NCBI GenBank assembly: GCA_009886115.1
Contig: VFJJ01000035.1
Location: 1 to 45,933 of the forward strand
Source of the DNA: Actinomycetota bacterium
Lineage (GTDB): Bacteria > Actinomycetota > Acidimicrobiia > IMCC26256 > VFJJ01
Length of the DNA stretch: 45,933 nt
Direction: 5' to 3'
Shown here: one piece after another, positions 27,770-37,657 of the stretch
Layout of the letters: every line of letters starts with the position of its first letter
Position numbering within the stretch: position 1 is the stretch's first letter
The notes under the pieces: generated by a model
What the model was told of the DNA's origin: nothing
Database searches by the model: none
What the model saw: only the letters and a program-made list of their open reading frames with translations
Made by a program: the position numbers and the translations under genes

Positions 27770-28912
27770 TCATGCGTCAGGAGATGGGCACGGCCCGAGC
27801 GCCGCCGGCGCGAACCGGGGATCGAGCGTCCATTCGTCGGTGGACCAGGCCTCGACGGGCTCGGGCAGGTCCCAGTGCTCGCTTAGCGACTGCAGCGTCG
27901 CACGGGCGAATCGCGCGGCGCCGGAGGGACAGAGGTGGACGCCATCGCTCATGCGGACGCGCTCGGTTGCGCCGTCGGGACCGGGGAGATCGAACGCGAA
28001 GCGTCCGTCGACGCCGGTGAGGAACGGCTCCGGGGCCACGTACGAGACGACATCGGCAAACCGCGTCGGGAGCTGGGCGAACACCTCGTTGACGGCGTGG
28101 CGTGCGCGCTCGTCGTCGAGGAACCAGGCATTGGGGGCCGCGCCGACCCAGACGATCTCGGCGCCGCCCGCTCCCAGGATCCGCACGGCGTGCTCGACGA
28201 TGCCCTGGTACCAGTGCTGTCCGTTGGCGTCGACGGCGGCACCGTCGCCGGGCCCGACGTGGACGATCACCACCTCGGGATCGACGCGCTCGATGATCGC
28301 CGGCCACTCGCTGCGCCAGTCGTAGGCGTCGAGTCGGCTGAGACCGAGATCGGTCACGGCCACCTGCTCGACCACGACCACTCCGGTGGCCTCGAGCGCT
28401 GCCGCGATGGCGATCTCGGCGCCGAGCATCACCGAGTCGCCCACGACGAGCACCCGCAGCGGCGCGGCGGCCGAGACCGTCCGGCGAGGAAAGCCCGGCC
28501 CGAACGGATCGGCCAGCGGAGCGGCCGAGCGGGGCCCCGGCGATGGCGGGGCGGACGGCGCCGAGGTCGTCCCTGGCGTCGGTCCCGGCCCGGGCAGCGT
28601 GGTCGGTTGCACCGCATCGATCGCTGGGACCTGTGAGATCTGCACCGCCGCCGGCGGGGTCGCCGCCCGCTGATCCGATGCCGTTGTCGGCAGCGGGGTG
28701 GCTGCACCCGAGGGCGCGGAGAGCGATGATTGGGCCAGCGCCGGTCGAGGCGGTGGGGTCATGCGGAGGGCGGCCCCCGCAACCACCGCAGCGAGGATCG
28801 CCACGCAGACCGTCGGCCCGATCGAGCCGGGGAACGGGCCGGGCCGATCGGGAGCGCGCTCGGGCCCGACGGTGCTGAGAGGACGGTCGACCCGCGAGGG
28901 GTGGCGCTTCAC
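27770..28912 (-). CDS. SGNH hydrolase-family protein, membrane-anchored (copy D)
   Basis: A 380-residue protein with one N-terminal membrane helix (~33-50), a long Pro/Ala/Ser-rich linker (~52-150) and an SGNH domain: VVGDSVM with Ser160, VGPGDG as block III, and DGVHLCPSGA with Asp323 and His326. LSRLDAYDWRSEWP (~191-204) matches the same stretch in copy C. The tail W...EW..DPRF......CP ends the protein. Catalytic residues are complete, so hydrolase or acyl-transfer activity on a wall glycan is likely. GTG 28912 overlaps the stop of the acyltransferase-SGNH gene (GTGA), so translation is coupled. Confidence 0.85.
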   Translation of the reverse strand: MKRHPSRVDRPLSTVGPERAPDRPGPFPGSIGPTVCVAILAAVVAGAALRMTPPPRPALAQSSLSAPSGAATPLPTTASDQRAATPPAAVQISQVPAIDAVQPTTLPGPGPTPGTTSAPSAPPSPGPRSAAPLADPFGPGFPRRTVSAAAPLRVLVVGDSVMLGAEIAIAAALEATGVVVVEQVAVTDLGLSRLDAYDWRSEWPAIIERVDPEVVIVHVGPGDGAAVDANGQHWYQGIVEHAVRILGAGGAEIVWVGAAPNAWFLDDERARHAVNEVFAQLPTRFADVVSYVAPEPFLTGVDGRFAFDLPGPDGATERVRMSDGVHLCPSGAARFARATLQSLSEHWDLPEPVEAWSTDEWTLDPRFAPAALGPCPSPDA

Positions 28913-31305
28913 GACGTGAGGGCCGGGATGATCTGCTCGTCCGTGAGGGTGTCGATGATCCAGCGGGCGACGATGGTCTTGCCCTCGCCGTTACCGTCTT
29001 GCTCGTAGTGCAGCCCGTCGGGACGCAGGCGCACGTCCTCGAACGTGACGCCGCCATCGTCATCCGCGATGGGGAGCGCCACGTTCTTCTTGCAGCCGTC
29101 GTCGAGGTTGTCGGGGTCTTCGCCCGAGCCTTCGCCGGGGCAGACCCACGCGGCCAGGTCCACGAGCACGGCGCCGTCGTCGGCGTGGCGCTCGACGGCC
29201 GCCCGGTAGATGCGGTTCAGGCAGTCGACGCGCTCGTCGACCTCGTCGGCATCGACCCCGTACAGGTCAGATCGGGGCTCGCGCACATAGGCCACCGTCA
29301 TCACGGCGACCGTGGCGCCACCGGCGCCCAGGACCCCGAGGGCATCGTCGACCTCGCCGGCGAACCAGTCGTCGAAGACCGGCTGGCACGGACGCACCCA
29401 TTCACCGTCGAGCTTCCGTTCGGCGATGTCCCAGCCCCCGAACTGGAACACCACGAGCTGGGGCTGGGCCCAGGCGACAGCCGCGGTGTAGCGCTCTTCC
29501 CAGCCGTGGCATCCCGTGTCGGAGCCGGCGCCGAGGATGCGGACGTCGCCGTCGGCGCGTGAGAGCCCGCATCCCGATGCTGCCTGGTTGTCGACCCAGA
29601 GTCCGCCGTGCTCGTCGAGGATCGTCTCGAAGCCGAGGAAGGTGGACACCCCGAGCGAGTCGCCGACGATCGTGATGCGGTACCGCCCATCCGACTCGGG
29701 CGGTCCGGCCAGCAGCGACGGATCGGGACGGGTCGCCCCGGTGGCCCCGGTGGTGTCGGCGGTGTCGGTGGTGTCGGTGGACGGGGCGGTGACCCCCGGC
29801 CCGGTCGCCCCGCTCGAGGGCGTGCCGGTTCCCGTGCCCGGTGTCGGTGCGCCCGGTGTCGGGCCCGTGGGTGTTCCCGGGGCGACGGTGGGCACCGTGG
29901 GGATCGACGGGCCGGCGAGGTTGTCGGCCGTCGCCCCGTCGGTGCTCACGACCAGCGCCGCGATCACCACGGCCACCGCGGCGACGGGGGCGGCGACCGT
30001 CTGCCAGCCGTGGATCCAGCGACCCTTCCGGATGGGCTGCTCCAACAGGTAGTACGACGCCATGGCGATGCCCATCGACACCGCGTAGCGCACGAGCGAG
30101 AGCTGCCAGCCCGACCAGCCCGTGCGGTCGGGGTTGAGCACCACGAACACCGGCCAGTGCCACAGGTACAGCCCGTAGGAGATGAGGCCCAGGTACCGCA
30201 GCGCCGGCGTGGCGAGCACCTTCGAGACCGGACCCTGGACCGGATGGGCGACGGCGGCGATCACGATCGCGGCCAGCACCCCGCACAGGAGCAGGCCACC
30301 CTCGAACAGGCCCGGGGTGGGGTACTCGACCGTGACCCAGGCGAAGACCAGCCCGGCGAGCGCGAGCGCAGCCGCGACCTCGAGGACGGTGCGGCCGGCC
30401 CGGGAGGCCACCGGTCCCCGCCAGGCCACCCAGATCGCCAGGACCGCTCCGATGAGGATCGACGACGCCCGGGTGTCGGAGCCGAGATACACCCGGTTGA
30501 CGTCGGTCACGTCGTGATGGCGCAGCACCATGTAGGCCGCCGAGGCGACCATCCCGACGGTCGTGCACACCGCGAGCACGGCGAAACCGGCTCCGGGCCG
30601 TGCCGGTGCCGGTGCCGACGGGCCGCCGGCGTCGAGATCACCGAGTGCACCGTGGGCACCGTGGGCCCCGTCGCGGCGGGCCTGCACCCGGCGCCGACCG
30701 AGATGCAACAAGACGAACACGAGCAGCGGCCAGACGACGTAGAACTGCTCCTCGACGGCGAGGCTCCACATGTGCTCGAGCGGCGATGGCGTGCCCCCGA
30801 GGGCGTAGCCGCCGCCGCTGAAGATGGCGTTCCAGTTCGCCACGTAGAACAGGGCGTAGAGGCCGTCCTTGCGGATCACCTCGAGCTGGGAGTCGGGCGC
30901 GAACCAGACGGCGAACAGGCCCATCGCGGCCAGCACCACCAGCACCGCGGGCAGGAGCCGGCGGGCCCGGCGCGACCAGAACGTCTTGAGCGAGATGGCG
31001 CCGGTGCCAGTCCACTCGGCGAGGAGCAACGACGTGATGAGAAAGCCCGAGAGGGTGAAGAAGAGGTCGACACCGAGATAACCACCCACGAGCCGACCGT
31101 CGCGATCGCCGTTCCACAGGGGAGCGTCGTGGAAGAAGACGACGGCGGCCACCGCGGCGCCCCTGAGCCCGTCGAGACCGGGCATGTGCTTGAGCCGGGC
31201 GTGGCTCGGGCGCGATGGCGAGTTGGCATCGACGGACGCAGCCGCGGTCGGAGCCCGAGAGGGAACCCGAGGCGCATCGGCGATTCGGCTGGACAGGTCG
31301 ACCAT
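28909..31305 (-). CDS. Acyltransferase-3 / SGNH fusion (OafB-like O-acyltransferase)
   Basis: A 798-residue O-acyltransferase of the OafA/OafB type. Residues ~40-450 are the ten-helix acyltransferase-3 domain (LDGLRGAAVAAVVFFHD, YLGVDLFFTLSGFL, HMWSLAVEEQFY, SYGLYLWHWPVF, SYYLLEQPIR). A Pro/Thr/Gly linker (~470-535) leads to an outer SGNH domain with IVGDSLG (Ser550), FGGWD, and DGLHYEQDG (Asp763, His766). The family moves acyl groups, usually acetyl, from the cytoplasm onto surface polysaccharide or wall. Unlike the four stand-alone SGNH proteins it lacks the HLC cysteine and Trp/Cys tail. ATG 31305 has AGGAG 10 bases upstream. First gene of a three-gene operon. Confidence 0.9.
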   Translation of the reverse strand: MVDLSSRIADAPRVPSRAPTAAASVDANSPSRPSHARLKHMPGLDGLRGAAVAAVVFFHDAPLWNGDRDGRLVGGYLGVDLFFTLSGFLITSLLLAEWTGTGAISLKTFWSRRARRLLPAVLVVLAAMGLFAVWFAPDSQLEVIRKDGLYALFYVANWNAIFSGGGYALGGTPSPLEHMWSLAVEEQFYVVWPLLVFVLLHLGRRRVQARRDGAHGAHGALGDLDAGGPSAPAPARPGAGFAVLAVCTTVGMVASAAYMVLRHHDVTDVNRVYLGSDTRASSILIGAVLAIWVAWRGPVASRAGRTVLEVAAALALAGLVFAWVTVEYPTPGLFEGGLLLCGVLAAIVIAAVAHPVQGPVSKVLATPALRYLGLISYGLYLWHWPVFVVLNPDRTGWSGWQLSLVRYAVSMGIAMASYYLLEQPIRKGRWIHGWQTVAAPVAAVAVVIAALVVSTDGATADNLAGPSIPTVPTVAPGTPTGPTPGAPTPGTGTGTPSSGATGPGVTAPSTDTTDTADTTGATGATRPDPSLLAGPPESDGRYRITIVGDSLGVSTFLGFETILDEHGGLWVDNQAASGCGLSRADGDVRILGAGSDTGCHGWEERYTAAVAWAQPQLVVFQFGGWDIAERKLDGEWVRPCQPVFDDWFAGEVDDALGVLGAGGATVAVMTVAYVREPRSDLYGVDADEVDERVDCLNRIYRAAVERHADDGAVLVDLAAWVCPGEGSGEDPDNLDDGCKKNVALPIADDDGGVTFEDVRLRPDGLHYEQDGNGEGKTIVARWIIDTLTDEQIIPALTS

Positions 31306-31478
31306 CTGGTGGATGCTCCTGGTGGATCACAGGGCCGCTCGGCGTCCGCTCAGGCTACCGGCCGACAGCCGTGCGCCCTGAGGCACTCCGACCCTTCCGG
31401 GGAGGTTGTTCTTGCTTGTCCCGATCATTCTCGGCTCTCGGAGGCTGCGCTACCCTCGGCGGTTCTTGCCCCTCTCGC

Positions 31479-31484
31479 CGGAGG
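31479..31484 (+). promoter_or_regulatory. Ribosome binding site (CGGAGG) fixing TTG 31491
   Basis: CGGAGG, 6 bases before TTG 31491. A TACCCT at 31451-31456 may be the -10 box. Confidence 0.5.
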
Positions 31485-31490
31485 CCGTCG

Positions 31491-32765
31491 TTGGCGCCCT
31501 CGCCCGAGTACCGCCCGTCCACCCGACAGACCCGTGACCCCGAGGCGACGCTCGACCTCGGCTTGGCCTCGGGCGCGCTCGGCGACATCGCCGCCGAGGC
31601 CGGCCTGCGGCGGATCAACATGCTCGCGTGGCGCGATCTCGACGATCCCGAGGCCGGCGGCAGTGAGATCCACGCCGACCACATCGCCCGTCTCTGGTCC
31701 GCCGCCGGTATCGACGTCTCGGTGCGCACCTCGGGCGTCGTCGGGGCTCCGGCGCACGTCGACCGCTCGGGCTATCACGCTCTCCGGGCGGGTGGACGCT
31801 ACGGCGTGTTCCCCCGGGCTGCTGCGGCCGAGGCGCTCGGACGGCACGGCCCTCGCGACGGCCTGGTGGAGATCTGGAACGGCATGCCGTTCTTCTCGCC
31901 GTTGTGGGCCCGGGGGCCGCGGATCGTCTTCTGCCATCACGTGCACGCCGAGATGTGGCGGATGGTGCTGCCGCCGTGGAAGGCCCGCATCGGTGAGTTG
32001 ATCGAGTTCCGCCTCGCTCCTCCGCTGTACCGCGGTACCCGGATCGTGACGCTCTCGTCGTCGTCGCGCGACGAGCTGGTCGGCGACCTGGGCTTCCGTG
32101 AGGAGCTGGTGACCGTGGTGGCGCCGGGGATCGACCCGAAGTTCCGTCCCGGGGGCCGGCGATCGCAGCACCCGTCGGTGGTCGCCGTGGGTCGGCTCGA
32201 GCCCGTCAAGCGGTTCGATCTGCTCGTCGACGCCCTCGCCGAGCTCCGACGGCGTCATCCGGCGTTGCAAGCGACCATCATCGGCGAAGGCAGCGAGCGG
32301 GATGCGCTCGAGGCGCAGATCGCCGCGCTCGGTGCGTCGGAGTGGCTGCGACTTCCCGGACGGGTCGACGACGACACGCTCGTGAGGGCCTACCAAGAGG
32401 CGTGGACCGTGGTGTCGACGTCGAAGCGCGAGGGCTGGGGCATGACCCTCACCGAGGCCGCGGCCTGCGCGACGCCGGCCGTCGCGTCACGCATCGCCGG
32501 TCACGAGGACAGCGTCGAGCACGGGGTGAGCGGGCTGCTGGCGACCGACGACGAGTTCGTGACCCGTCTCGACGCCGTGCTCGGTGAGCCCGAGCTGCGA
32601 GATGCCCTGTCGCGTGGCGCCGAGGCCCGTGCCGCCCGATTCACCTGGCAGGCCACAGCCGAGGGAACCTTGACGGCCCTTGCCCACGAGGCGCACCGGT
32701 ATCGCCACCGGGCCCGGAACGCCCAGCGCCGGCACAGCTTTCGCAGGACGCCACCGTCCGAGTGA
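31491..32765 (+). CDS. GT4 family glycosyltransferase
   Basis: A 424-residue GT-B enzyme of family 4. Retaining GT4 signature EGWGMTLTE with Glu314 and Glu322 (EX7E), and VGRLEPVKRFDLLVDAL (the start of the second Rossmann domain). N-terminal residues 45-60 (AWRDLDDPEAGGSEIH) resemble the GGSE.H motif of mannosyl- and glucosyltransferases acting on lipid or wall precursors. Cytoplasmic, using nucleotide sugars. It starts at TTG because of a strong ribosome binding site, and overlaps the AftD-like gene by GTGA, so the two products are made together. It probably builds part of the carrier-linked sugar that the membrane enzymes use. Confidence 0.88.
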   Translation: MAPSPEYRPSTRQTRDPEATLDLGLASGALGDIAAEAGLRRINMLAWRDLDDPEAGGSEIHADHIARLWSAAGIDVSVRTSGVVGAPAHVDRSGYHALRAGGRYGVFPRAAAAEALGRHGPRDGLVEIWNGMPFFSPLWARGPRIVFCHHVHAEMWRMVLPPWKARIGELIEFRLAPPLYRGTRIVTLSSSSRDELVGDLGFREELVTVVAPGIDPKFRPGGRRSQHPSVVAVGRLEPVKRFDLLVDALAELRRRHPALQATIIGEGSERDALEAQIAALGASEWLRLPGRVDDDTLVRAYQEAWTVVSTSKREGWGMTLTEAAACATPAVASRIAGHEDSVEHGVSGLLATDDEFVTRLDAVLGEPELRDALSRGAEARAARFTWQATAEGTLTALAHEAHRYRHRARNAQRRHSFRRTPPSE

Positions 32766-35700
32766 GCCCGGCTCCGAACCCCCAGGCGCTCGTCGCGCGG
32801 CTGCGACGCCGGCGAGGTCGGTCGAACCGGCCCGTCGCCGATCGGATCCGAGCCCGGCGTCGCCGTCGTGAGCGTTACGGGCCCGTCGCCCTCCTCGCCG
32901 TGGTCGCCTACGTTCCCTTGCTCCTGACAGCGAGGGGCCAGGTCGGCGCCGACACCAAGCAGTACCTGTATCTCGATCCCGGCCGGCTCCTCGAGCGGGC
33001 ACCGTCGCTGTGGGATCCCCACGTGGGCTTCGGCACGGTGACCCACCAGAACATCGGCTATCTCTGGCCGATGGGGCCCTACTACTGGCTCCTCGAGCGG
33101 CTCGGCGCGCCCGACTGGGTGGCCCAGCGCCTCTGGCTGGGATCGCTGTTGCTCTTCGCCGGCGCCGGGGTGCTCTGGCTGGCCCGGATGCTCGGACCGT
33201 TCGGCGAGCGCCGCAACCGGGGGGCCGCGGCCGTGGCCGCGCTCGTCTACATGCTCACGCCGTACACGCTCACCTATGCGGCCCGGATCTCTGCGATCCT
33301 GCTGCCGTACGCCGGACTGCCGTGGATGCTCGGCCTCGTCGTGGCGGCCCTGCGGCGAGAGGCAGCCGTTGTCGAGGAGCGGGCTGCGAAGCGCGACGCG
33401 GAGTCGGCCCAGCTCGAAGCGACGTCGATTGCCGAGGCCGGCTCCACCGGTCATCACCATCTGCCGTCGCTGTGGTCGGCGGTGCGGCACGTGCTCACGC
33501 GTTGGCGGCTCCCTGCCATCTTCGCACTGCTCGTCACCACGGTGGGCTCGGTCAACGCGACCGCCCTCATCTACGTGGGGCTGGCGCCGGCGCTCTGGTT
33601 CCCCTACGCGATCTGGTTCAACCGCGAGGTGCGCCCCCGTCAGGCGATCGGCGTCCTCGTGCGCATCGCGGTGCTCACCACCGTGACGCAGCTCTGGTGG
33701 ATCGCCGGCCTGCGCACCCAGGCTGGCTGGGGGCTCCCGGTCCTCGAGTTCACCGAGACGGTCGAGACTGTCTCGGAGACGGCGGTGAGCTCCGAGGTCG
33801 TCCGCGGCCTCGGCAACTGGTTCTTCTACGGCCACGACCGTCTGGGCGCCTGGATCGAGCCGTCGCTCCGGTACACCCAGGACGTCTGGCTCATCGCGAC
33901 GAGCTTCGCCATACCAGTCCTGGCCTTCGTGGCCGCCGCGTACACGCGTTGGAAGCATCGCCTGTACTTCATGGTGCTGTTCGCCGTGGGCGTGATATGC
34001 GCCGTCGGGACCCATCCCTACGACGATCCATCGCCGCTCGGGCGCGTGTTCAAGGCCGCGGCCGAAGGCTCGACGGCGGGGCTGGCGATGCGCTCCTCGC
34101 CCCGTGCGGCACCACTCGTGGCCCTGGCGCTGGCGTTCATGATCGGCACGGGTCTCGTCGCGCTCGGCCACTGGGCCACCGAGCGGCTGATTGCCGTGCG
34201 TCGCCCCCCGCGCGTGCGATGGCAACGCGTCCCCGTGCTGGCCACGTTGGCCGTCGGACTGTTGGCGGTGGTCAATGCCGCTCCGCTGTGGACGGGCACC
34301 GTGATCGGAGGGAATCTCCAACGTCCCGAGGATCTCCCCGAGTATTGGATCGCCGCGGCGGCAGCCCTCGACGCTGATCGTTCGACCGCCGCTCCGACTG
34401 CCGGCTCGACGGCTGGTTCCGAGCTCGACGGCGCCCTCGGCTCCACCGGCCCGGTCACTCGGGTCCTCGAGCTCCCGGGTTCAGACTTCGCGTCGTACCG
34501 GTGGGGCAACACGGTGGATCCGATCACCCCGGGGCTCATCGAGCGCCCCTGGGCCGCGCGCGAGCTGATCCCGTTCGGCTCCGCGGCGTCCGCCGATCTG
34601 CTCATCGCCCTCGATCGCCGGCTCCAGGAGGGCGTGCTCGACATCGACGCCATTGCGCCGATCGCCCGACTCCTCGGTGTCGGCGACATCGTGCTGCGTT
34701 CCGACCTCCAGTACGAGCGCTACCGCACCCCCCGGCCCCGCCCGACCTGGGACCGGTTCCTCGCGGCCGACGGGCTCCTGGCGCCCGAGTCGTTCGGAGA
34801 TCCGGTCCCGAACCGGGCTTCCAGCAAGCAGCCCATGATCGACGAGACCGAGCTCGCCATCCCGACGGATGCCCCCCATCCGCCTCCGGTGGCGATCTTC
34901 CCGGTCGCCGACAGCCGACCGATCGTCCGGGCGGAGCCCGTCGAGCAGCCGATCATCGTCGCCGGCGATGGCGAGGGCCTCGTCGACGCCGCCGCTGCGG
35001 GCCTGCTCGACGGCGATGCCGTCGTGGTCTACAGCGGCGACGTCACCGGCGATCTCGATCGTCTCCGCACGAGCTTCATGGCCGAGGGTGCCGACCTGGT
35101 CGTGACCGACAGCAACCGGCGTCGAGGTCAGCGGTGGGGGACGATCCGCGAGAACCTCGGCTACACCGAAGAAGCCGGCGAGCAGCCGCTGGTGGTCGAC
35201 CAGAAGGACAACCGCAACGAGGTGTTCCCCGACCGCGGCGACGAGGTCAAGACGGTCGCCGAGTACGACGGTGTCGCCTCGGTGCAGGCGTCGCACTACG
35301 GGAACCCGGTCTCGTACACACCCGAGGAACGCCCGGTCAACGCCTTCGACGGGAACCTCAGCACGCAATGGCGGGTGGGGGCGTTCGACGACGTCGACGG
35401 CGAGCGCATCGTGCTGCGCACCGATGCTCCGGTGGCCGCCGATCGGATCAACCTCGTGCAGCCCTTGTCCCCCTTGGGGAATCGGACCATCGCCCATGCG
35501 ACGGTGCGCTTCTTCGACGATGCCGGACGTGGGGTTGGCGCTCCGGTCGAGGTGGTGCTGGGCGCGTCGTCGCTCGAAGCGGTGGGCCAGGAGGTGCCGT
35601 TCGAGCGGCGCACGTTCTCTCGCATGGAGATCACCGTCGATCGCACCGACCTGGGCGATCTCGACGACTACCGCGGCGTCAGCGGCGTCGGCTTCGCCGA

Positions 35701-37657
35701 GATCCGGCTCTTCGACGGCGATCACCTGCCCGACGCGGACCCGGTCGTTCGTGCCCGCGAGGTCATCCGCCTGCCGGGTGACCTCCTCGCCGCTGTCACC
35801 GCGGCCGGTGGACCCGGAGCTTCCCTCGACCACCGGCTCGTGATCGTGATGTCGCGTCTGCGAGCCAACCCGGCCGAGCTGTTCCGATCCGATCCCGAGC
35901 TTGCGCTCGCCCGCCGGTTCGATCTGCCCGACGGGCGGTCGTTCGCCCTCACCGGCCAGGCCCGGATCTCTGATGCCGTGGCTGACGACGCGCTCGATGC
36001 TCTGCTCGGCCGCCCGGGCCTGGCCGAGGGCGCGCCCGTCGCCCGATCGTCCGACCGTCTGGCCGGCGCGCTGCGAGCCCGGGCCTCGGCGGCCTTCGAC
36101 GGCGACCCGACGACTGCGTGGACCCCCGGCCTCCACGAGCAGGTGGGGCAGTGGATCGAGATCGAGGCGCCGGCGCCCGTCACCTTCGACCGCATCGATC
36201 TCGTGGTCGTGGCCGACGGGCGCCACACGGTGCCGACGCGCATCCGGCTCGAACCCGACGGCGCCGACCCGGTCTCGCTCGAGCTCCCGCCGGTTCCCGA
36301 CGGAGCCGCCGAGAACGCGACGGCTCCGATGACCGTGACGCTGCCGTCGGCGATCACCGCGTCGAAGGTCAGGATCGTGATCGAGGCCACACGCATCGTC
36401 ACCGCGCGCGACGGTGGCGGTCTGGCCCAGCTCCCGGTCTCGCTGGCCGAGGTCGGGATTCCCGGCGTCACCATGGTCGCCGTCGCCGACTCGTTCCCCG
36501 CGGTGTGTCGTGACGATCTGCTCACGATCGATGGCCGTGGTGTCGGGGTGCTCGTCTCGGGCTCGACCGCCGACGCGCTCGACGGCGCGGGCCTCGATGT
36601 CGAGGCGTGCGTGGCCGAGGGCGTCACGCCGGTGATCGAGCTGGCTGCGGGTGAGCACGAGGTGCAGACGGCCGACCGGGCGATCGTGCCCCTCCAGCTC
36701 GACCGGCTCGAGCTGCGCTCCGACATCGGTGGTGCCCTTCCCGGCGCGGCGATGCTCCGGGCGTGGCCATCGCAGTTCGAGCCGGCGCCGGTGGTGGAGA
36801 TCCTCGAGAGCGATGCGACCTCGTTCGAGCTCGAGGTCTCGGGTGCGACCGATCCCTTCTGGCTCGTGCTGGGTCAGAGCCACAACGACGGTTGGGAGGC
36901 CGTGCTCTCCTCGGGTGCCCGCCTGGAAGGACCGCAGCGCTTCGACGGCTTCGCCAACGCATGGCATGTCGTGCCGGCCAGCGAAGGCGGGACCTTCAGG
37001 GTCGCCCTCGAGTGGGAGCCACAGCGCCTGGTCTGGGGCGCGTTGGCGACATCGTCGGTCGGCGCCGCCCTGTGCCTGTTGATCGTGGTCGGGGGCTGGC
37101 AGCGGGGTCGGCGTCGGCTCTGGGCGGCCCCGGAGGTGTCGGAGGCCGCCGACGGGCCCGTGGGCGACACCGATCGGGTGGAGGTTCGCGTCGACGCTGG
37201 GCCGGTGCTGCGCCCCGAGCAGATCACGCCGCCGCGTCCGTCGCGTACGGTGCTGGCTGCTCTCGCCGCTGGCGGCGCCACCGCAGCAGTCGTCGATCCC
37301 GTGTGGGGACTGGCCCTGATGGCGCTCACGGGGTGTGCGCTGCACCTCGGCGTGTGGTGGGCCCGGCTCCCGATACGGGTGCTGCCCTGGCTGATCGTCG
37401 CCGTGAGCGGGGCCTCGGTGGCGGCGCGTCAGCTCCGCAGCGGATTCCCCCTCGAGTTCGCCTGGACCTCGAACTTCGAGGCCCTGCACCAGCCCGTGTT
37501 GTTCGCCATGATGGTGCTCGTGGTCGATGTTGTCATCGAACGGTTCGCGAACCCGGCGGACGGCCGTGCTTCACGGCGACGGGTCAGGCTCGATCGCGGC
37601 GCCGGCGAGCCCATTCCGAGCATTGCCGGAGCCGATCGCGAACCCCCCAGATCGTGA
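32762..37657 (+). CDS. aftD: AftD-like alpha-(1->3)-arabinofuranosyltransferase
   Basis: A 1631-residue membrane protein, similar in size and layout to mycobacterial AftD. The N-terminus is typical: VGADTKQYLYLDPGRLL (62-78), SLWDPHVGFGTVTHQNIGYLWPMGPYYW (82-109). About a dozen helices follow to ~530, then a large outer region with two discoidin (F5/8 C-like) carbohydrate-binding modules (~840-985, with VNAFDGNLSTQW; and ~1105-1205, with AFDGDPTTAW). Final membrane helices lie at ~1420-1590. AftD adds branching arabinofuranose from decaprenyl-phospho-arabinose to arabinogalactan and lipoarabinomannan. Whether this organism makes arabinan is inference. The 3' end overlaps the opposite mannose-synthase gene by 74 bases. 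Confidence 0.88.
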   Translation: MSPAPNPQALVARLRRRRGRSNRPVADRIRARRRRRERYGPVALLAVVAYVPLLLTARGQVGADTKQYLYLDPGRLLERAPSLWDPHVGFGTVTHQNIGYLWPMGPYYWLLERLGAPDWVAQRLWLGSLLLFAGAGVLWLARMLGPFGERRNRGAAAVAALVYMLTPYTLTYAARISAILLPYAGLPWMLGLVVAALRREAAVVEERAAKRDAESAQLEATSIAEAGSTGHHHLPSLWSAVRHVLTRWRLPAIFALLVTTVGSVNATALIYVGLAPALWFPYAIWFNREVRPRQAIGVLVRIAVLTTVTQLWWIAGLRTQAGWGLPVLEFTETVETVSETAVSSEVVRGLGNWFFYGHDRLGAWIEPSLRYTQDVWLIATSFAIPVLAFVAAAYTRWKHRLYFMVLFAVGVICAVGTHPYDDPSPLGRVFKAAAEGSTAGLAMRSSPRAAPLVALALAFMIGTGLVALGHWATERLIAVRRPPRVRWQRVPVLATLAVGLLAVVNAAPLWTGTVIGGNLQRPEDLPEYWIAAAAALDADRSTAAPTAGSTAGSELDGALGSTGPVTRVLELPGSDFASYRWGNTVDPITPGLIERPWAARELIPFGSAASADLLIALDRRLQEGVLDIDAIAPIARLLGVGDIVLRSDLQYERYRTPRPRPTWDRFLAADGLLAPESFGDPVPNRASSKQPMIDETELAIPTDAPHPPPVAIFPVADSRPIVRAEPVEQPIIVAGDGEGLVDAAAAGLLDGDAVVVYSGDVTGDLDRLRTSFMAEGADLVVTDSNRRRGQRWGTIRENLGYTEEAGEQPLVVDQKDNRNEVFPDRGDEVKTVAEYDGVASVQASHYGNPVSYTPEERPVNAFDGNLSTQWRVGAFDDVDGERIVLRTDAPVAADRINLVQPLSPLGNRTIAHATVRFFDDAGRGVGAPVEVVLGASSLEAVGQEVPFERRTFSRMEITVDRTDLGDLDDYRGVSGVGFAEIRLFDGDHLPDADPVVRAREVIRLPGDLLAAVTAAGGPGASLDHRLVIVMSRLRANPAELFRSDPELALARRFDLPDGRSFALTGQARISDAVADDALDALLGRPGLAEGAPVARSSDRLAGALRARASAAFDGDPTTAWTPGLHEQVGQWIEIEAPAPVTFDRIDLVVVADGRHTVPTRIRLEPDGADPVSLELPPVPDGAAENATAPMTVTLPSAITASKVRIVIEATRIVTARDGGGLAQLPVSLAEVGIPGVTMVAVADSFPAVCRDDLLTIDGRGVGVLVSGSTADALDGAGLDVEACVAEGVTPVIELAAGEHEVQTADRAIVPLQLDRLELRSDIGGALPGAAMLRAWPSQFEPAPVVEILESDATSFELEVSGATDPFWLVLGQSHNDGWEAVLSSGARLEGPQRFDGFANAWHVVPASEGGTFRVALEWEPQRLVWGALATSSVGAALCLLIVVGGWQRGRRRLWAAPEVSEAADGPVGDTDRVEVRVDAGPVLRPEQITPPRPSRTVLAALAAGGATAAVVDPVWGLALMALTGCALHLGVWWARLPIRVLPWLIVAVSGASVAARQLRSGFPLEFAWTSNFEALHQPVLFAMMVLVVDVVIERFANPADGRASRRRVRLDRGAGEPIPSIAGADREPPRS

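Noticed and set aside
34481-37489. A 1002-codon open frame on the minus strand opposite aftD
   Set aside because: High-GC antisense shadow: low-complexity Arg/Gly/His/Asp-rich composition and no motifs, while the plus strand encodes a recognisable AftD.
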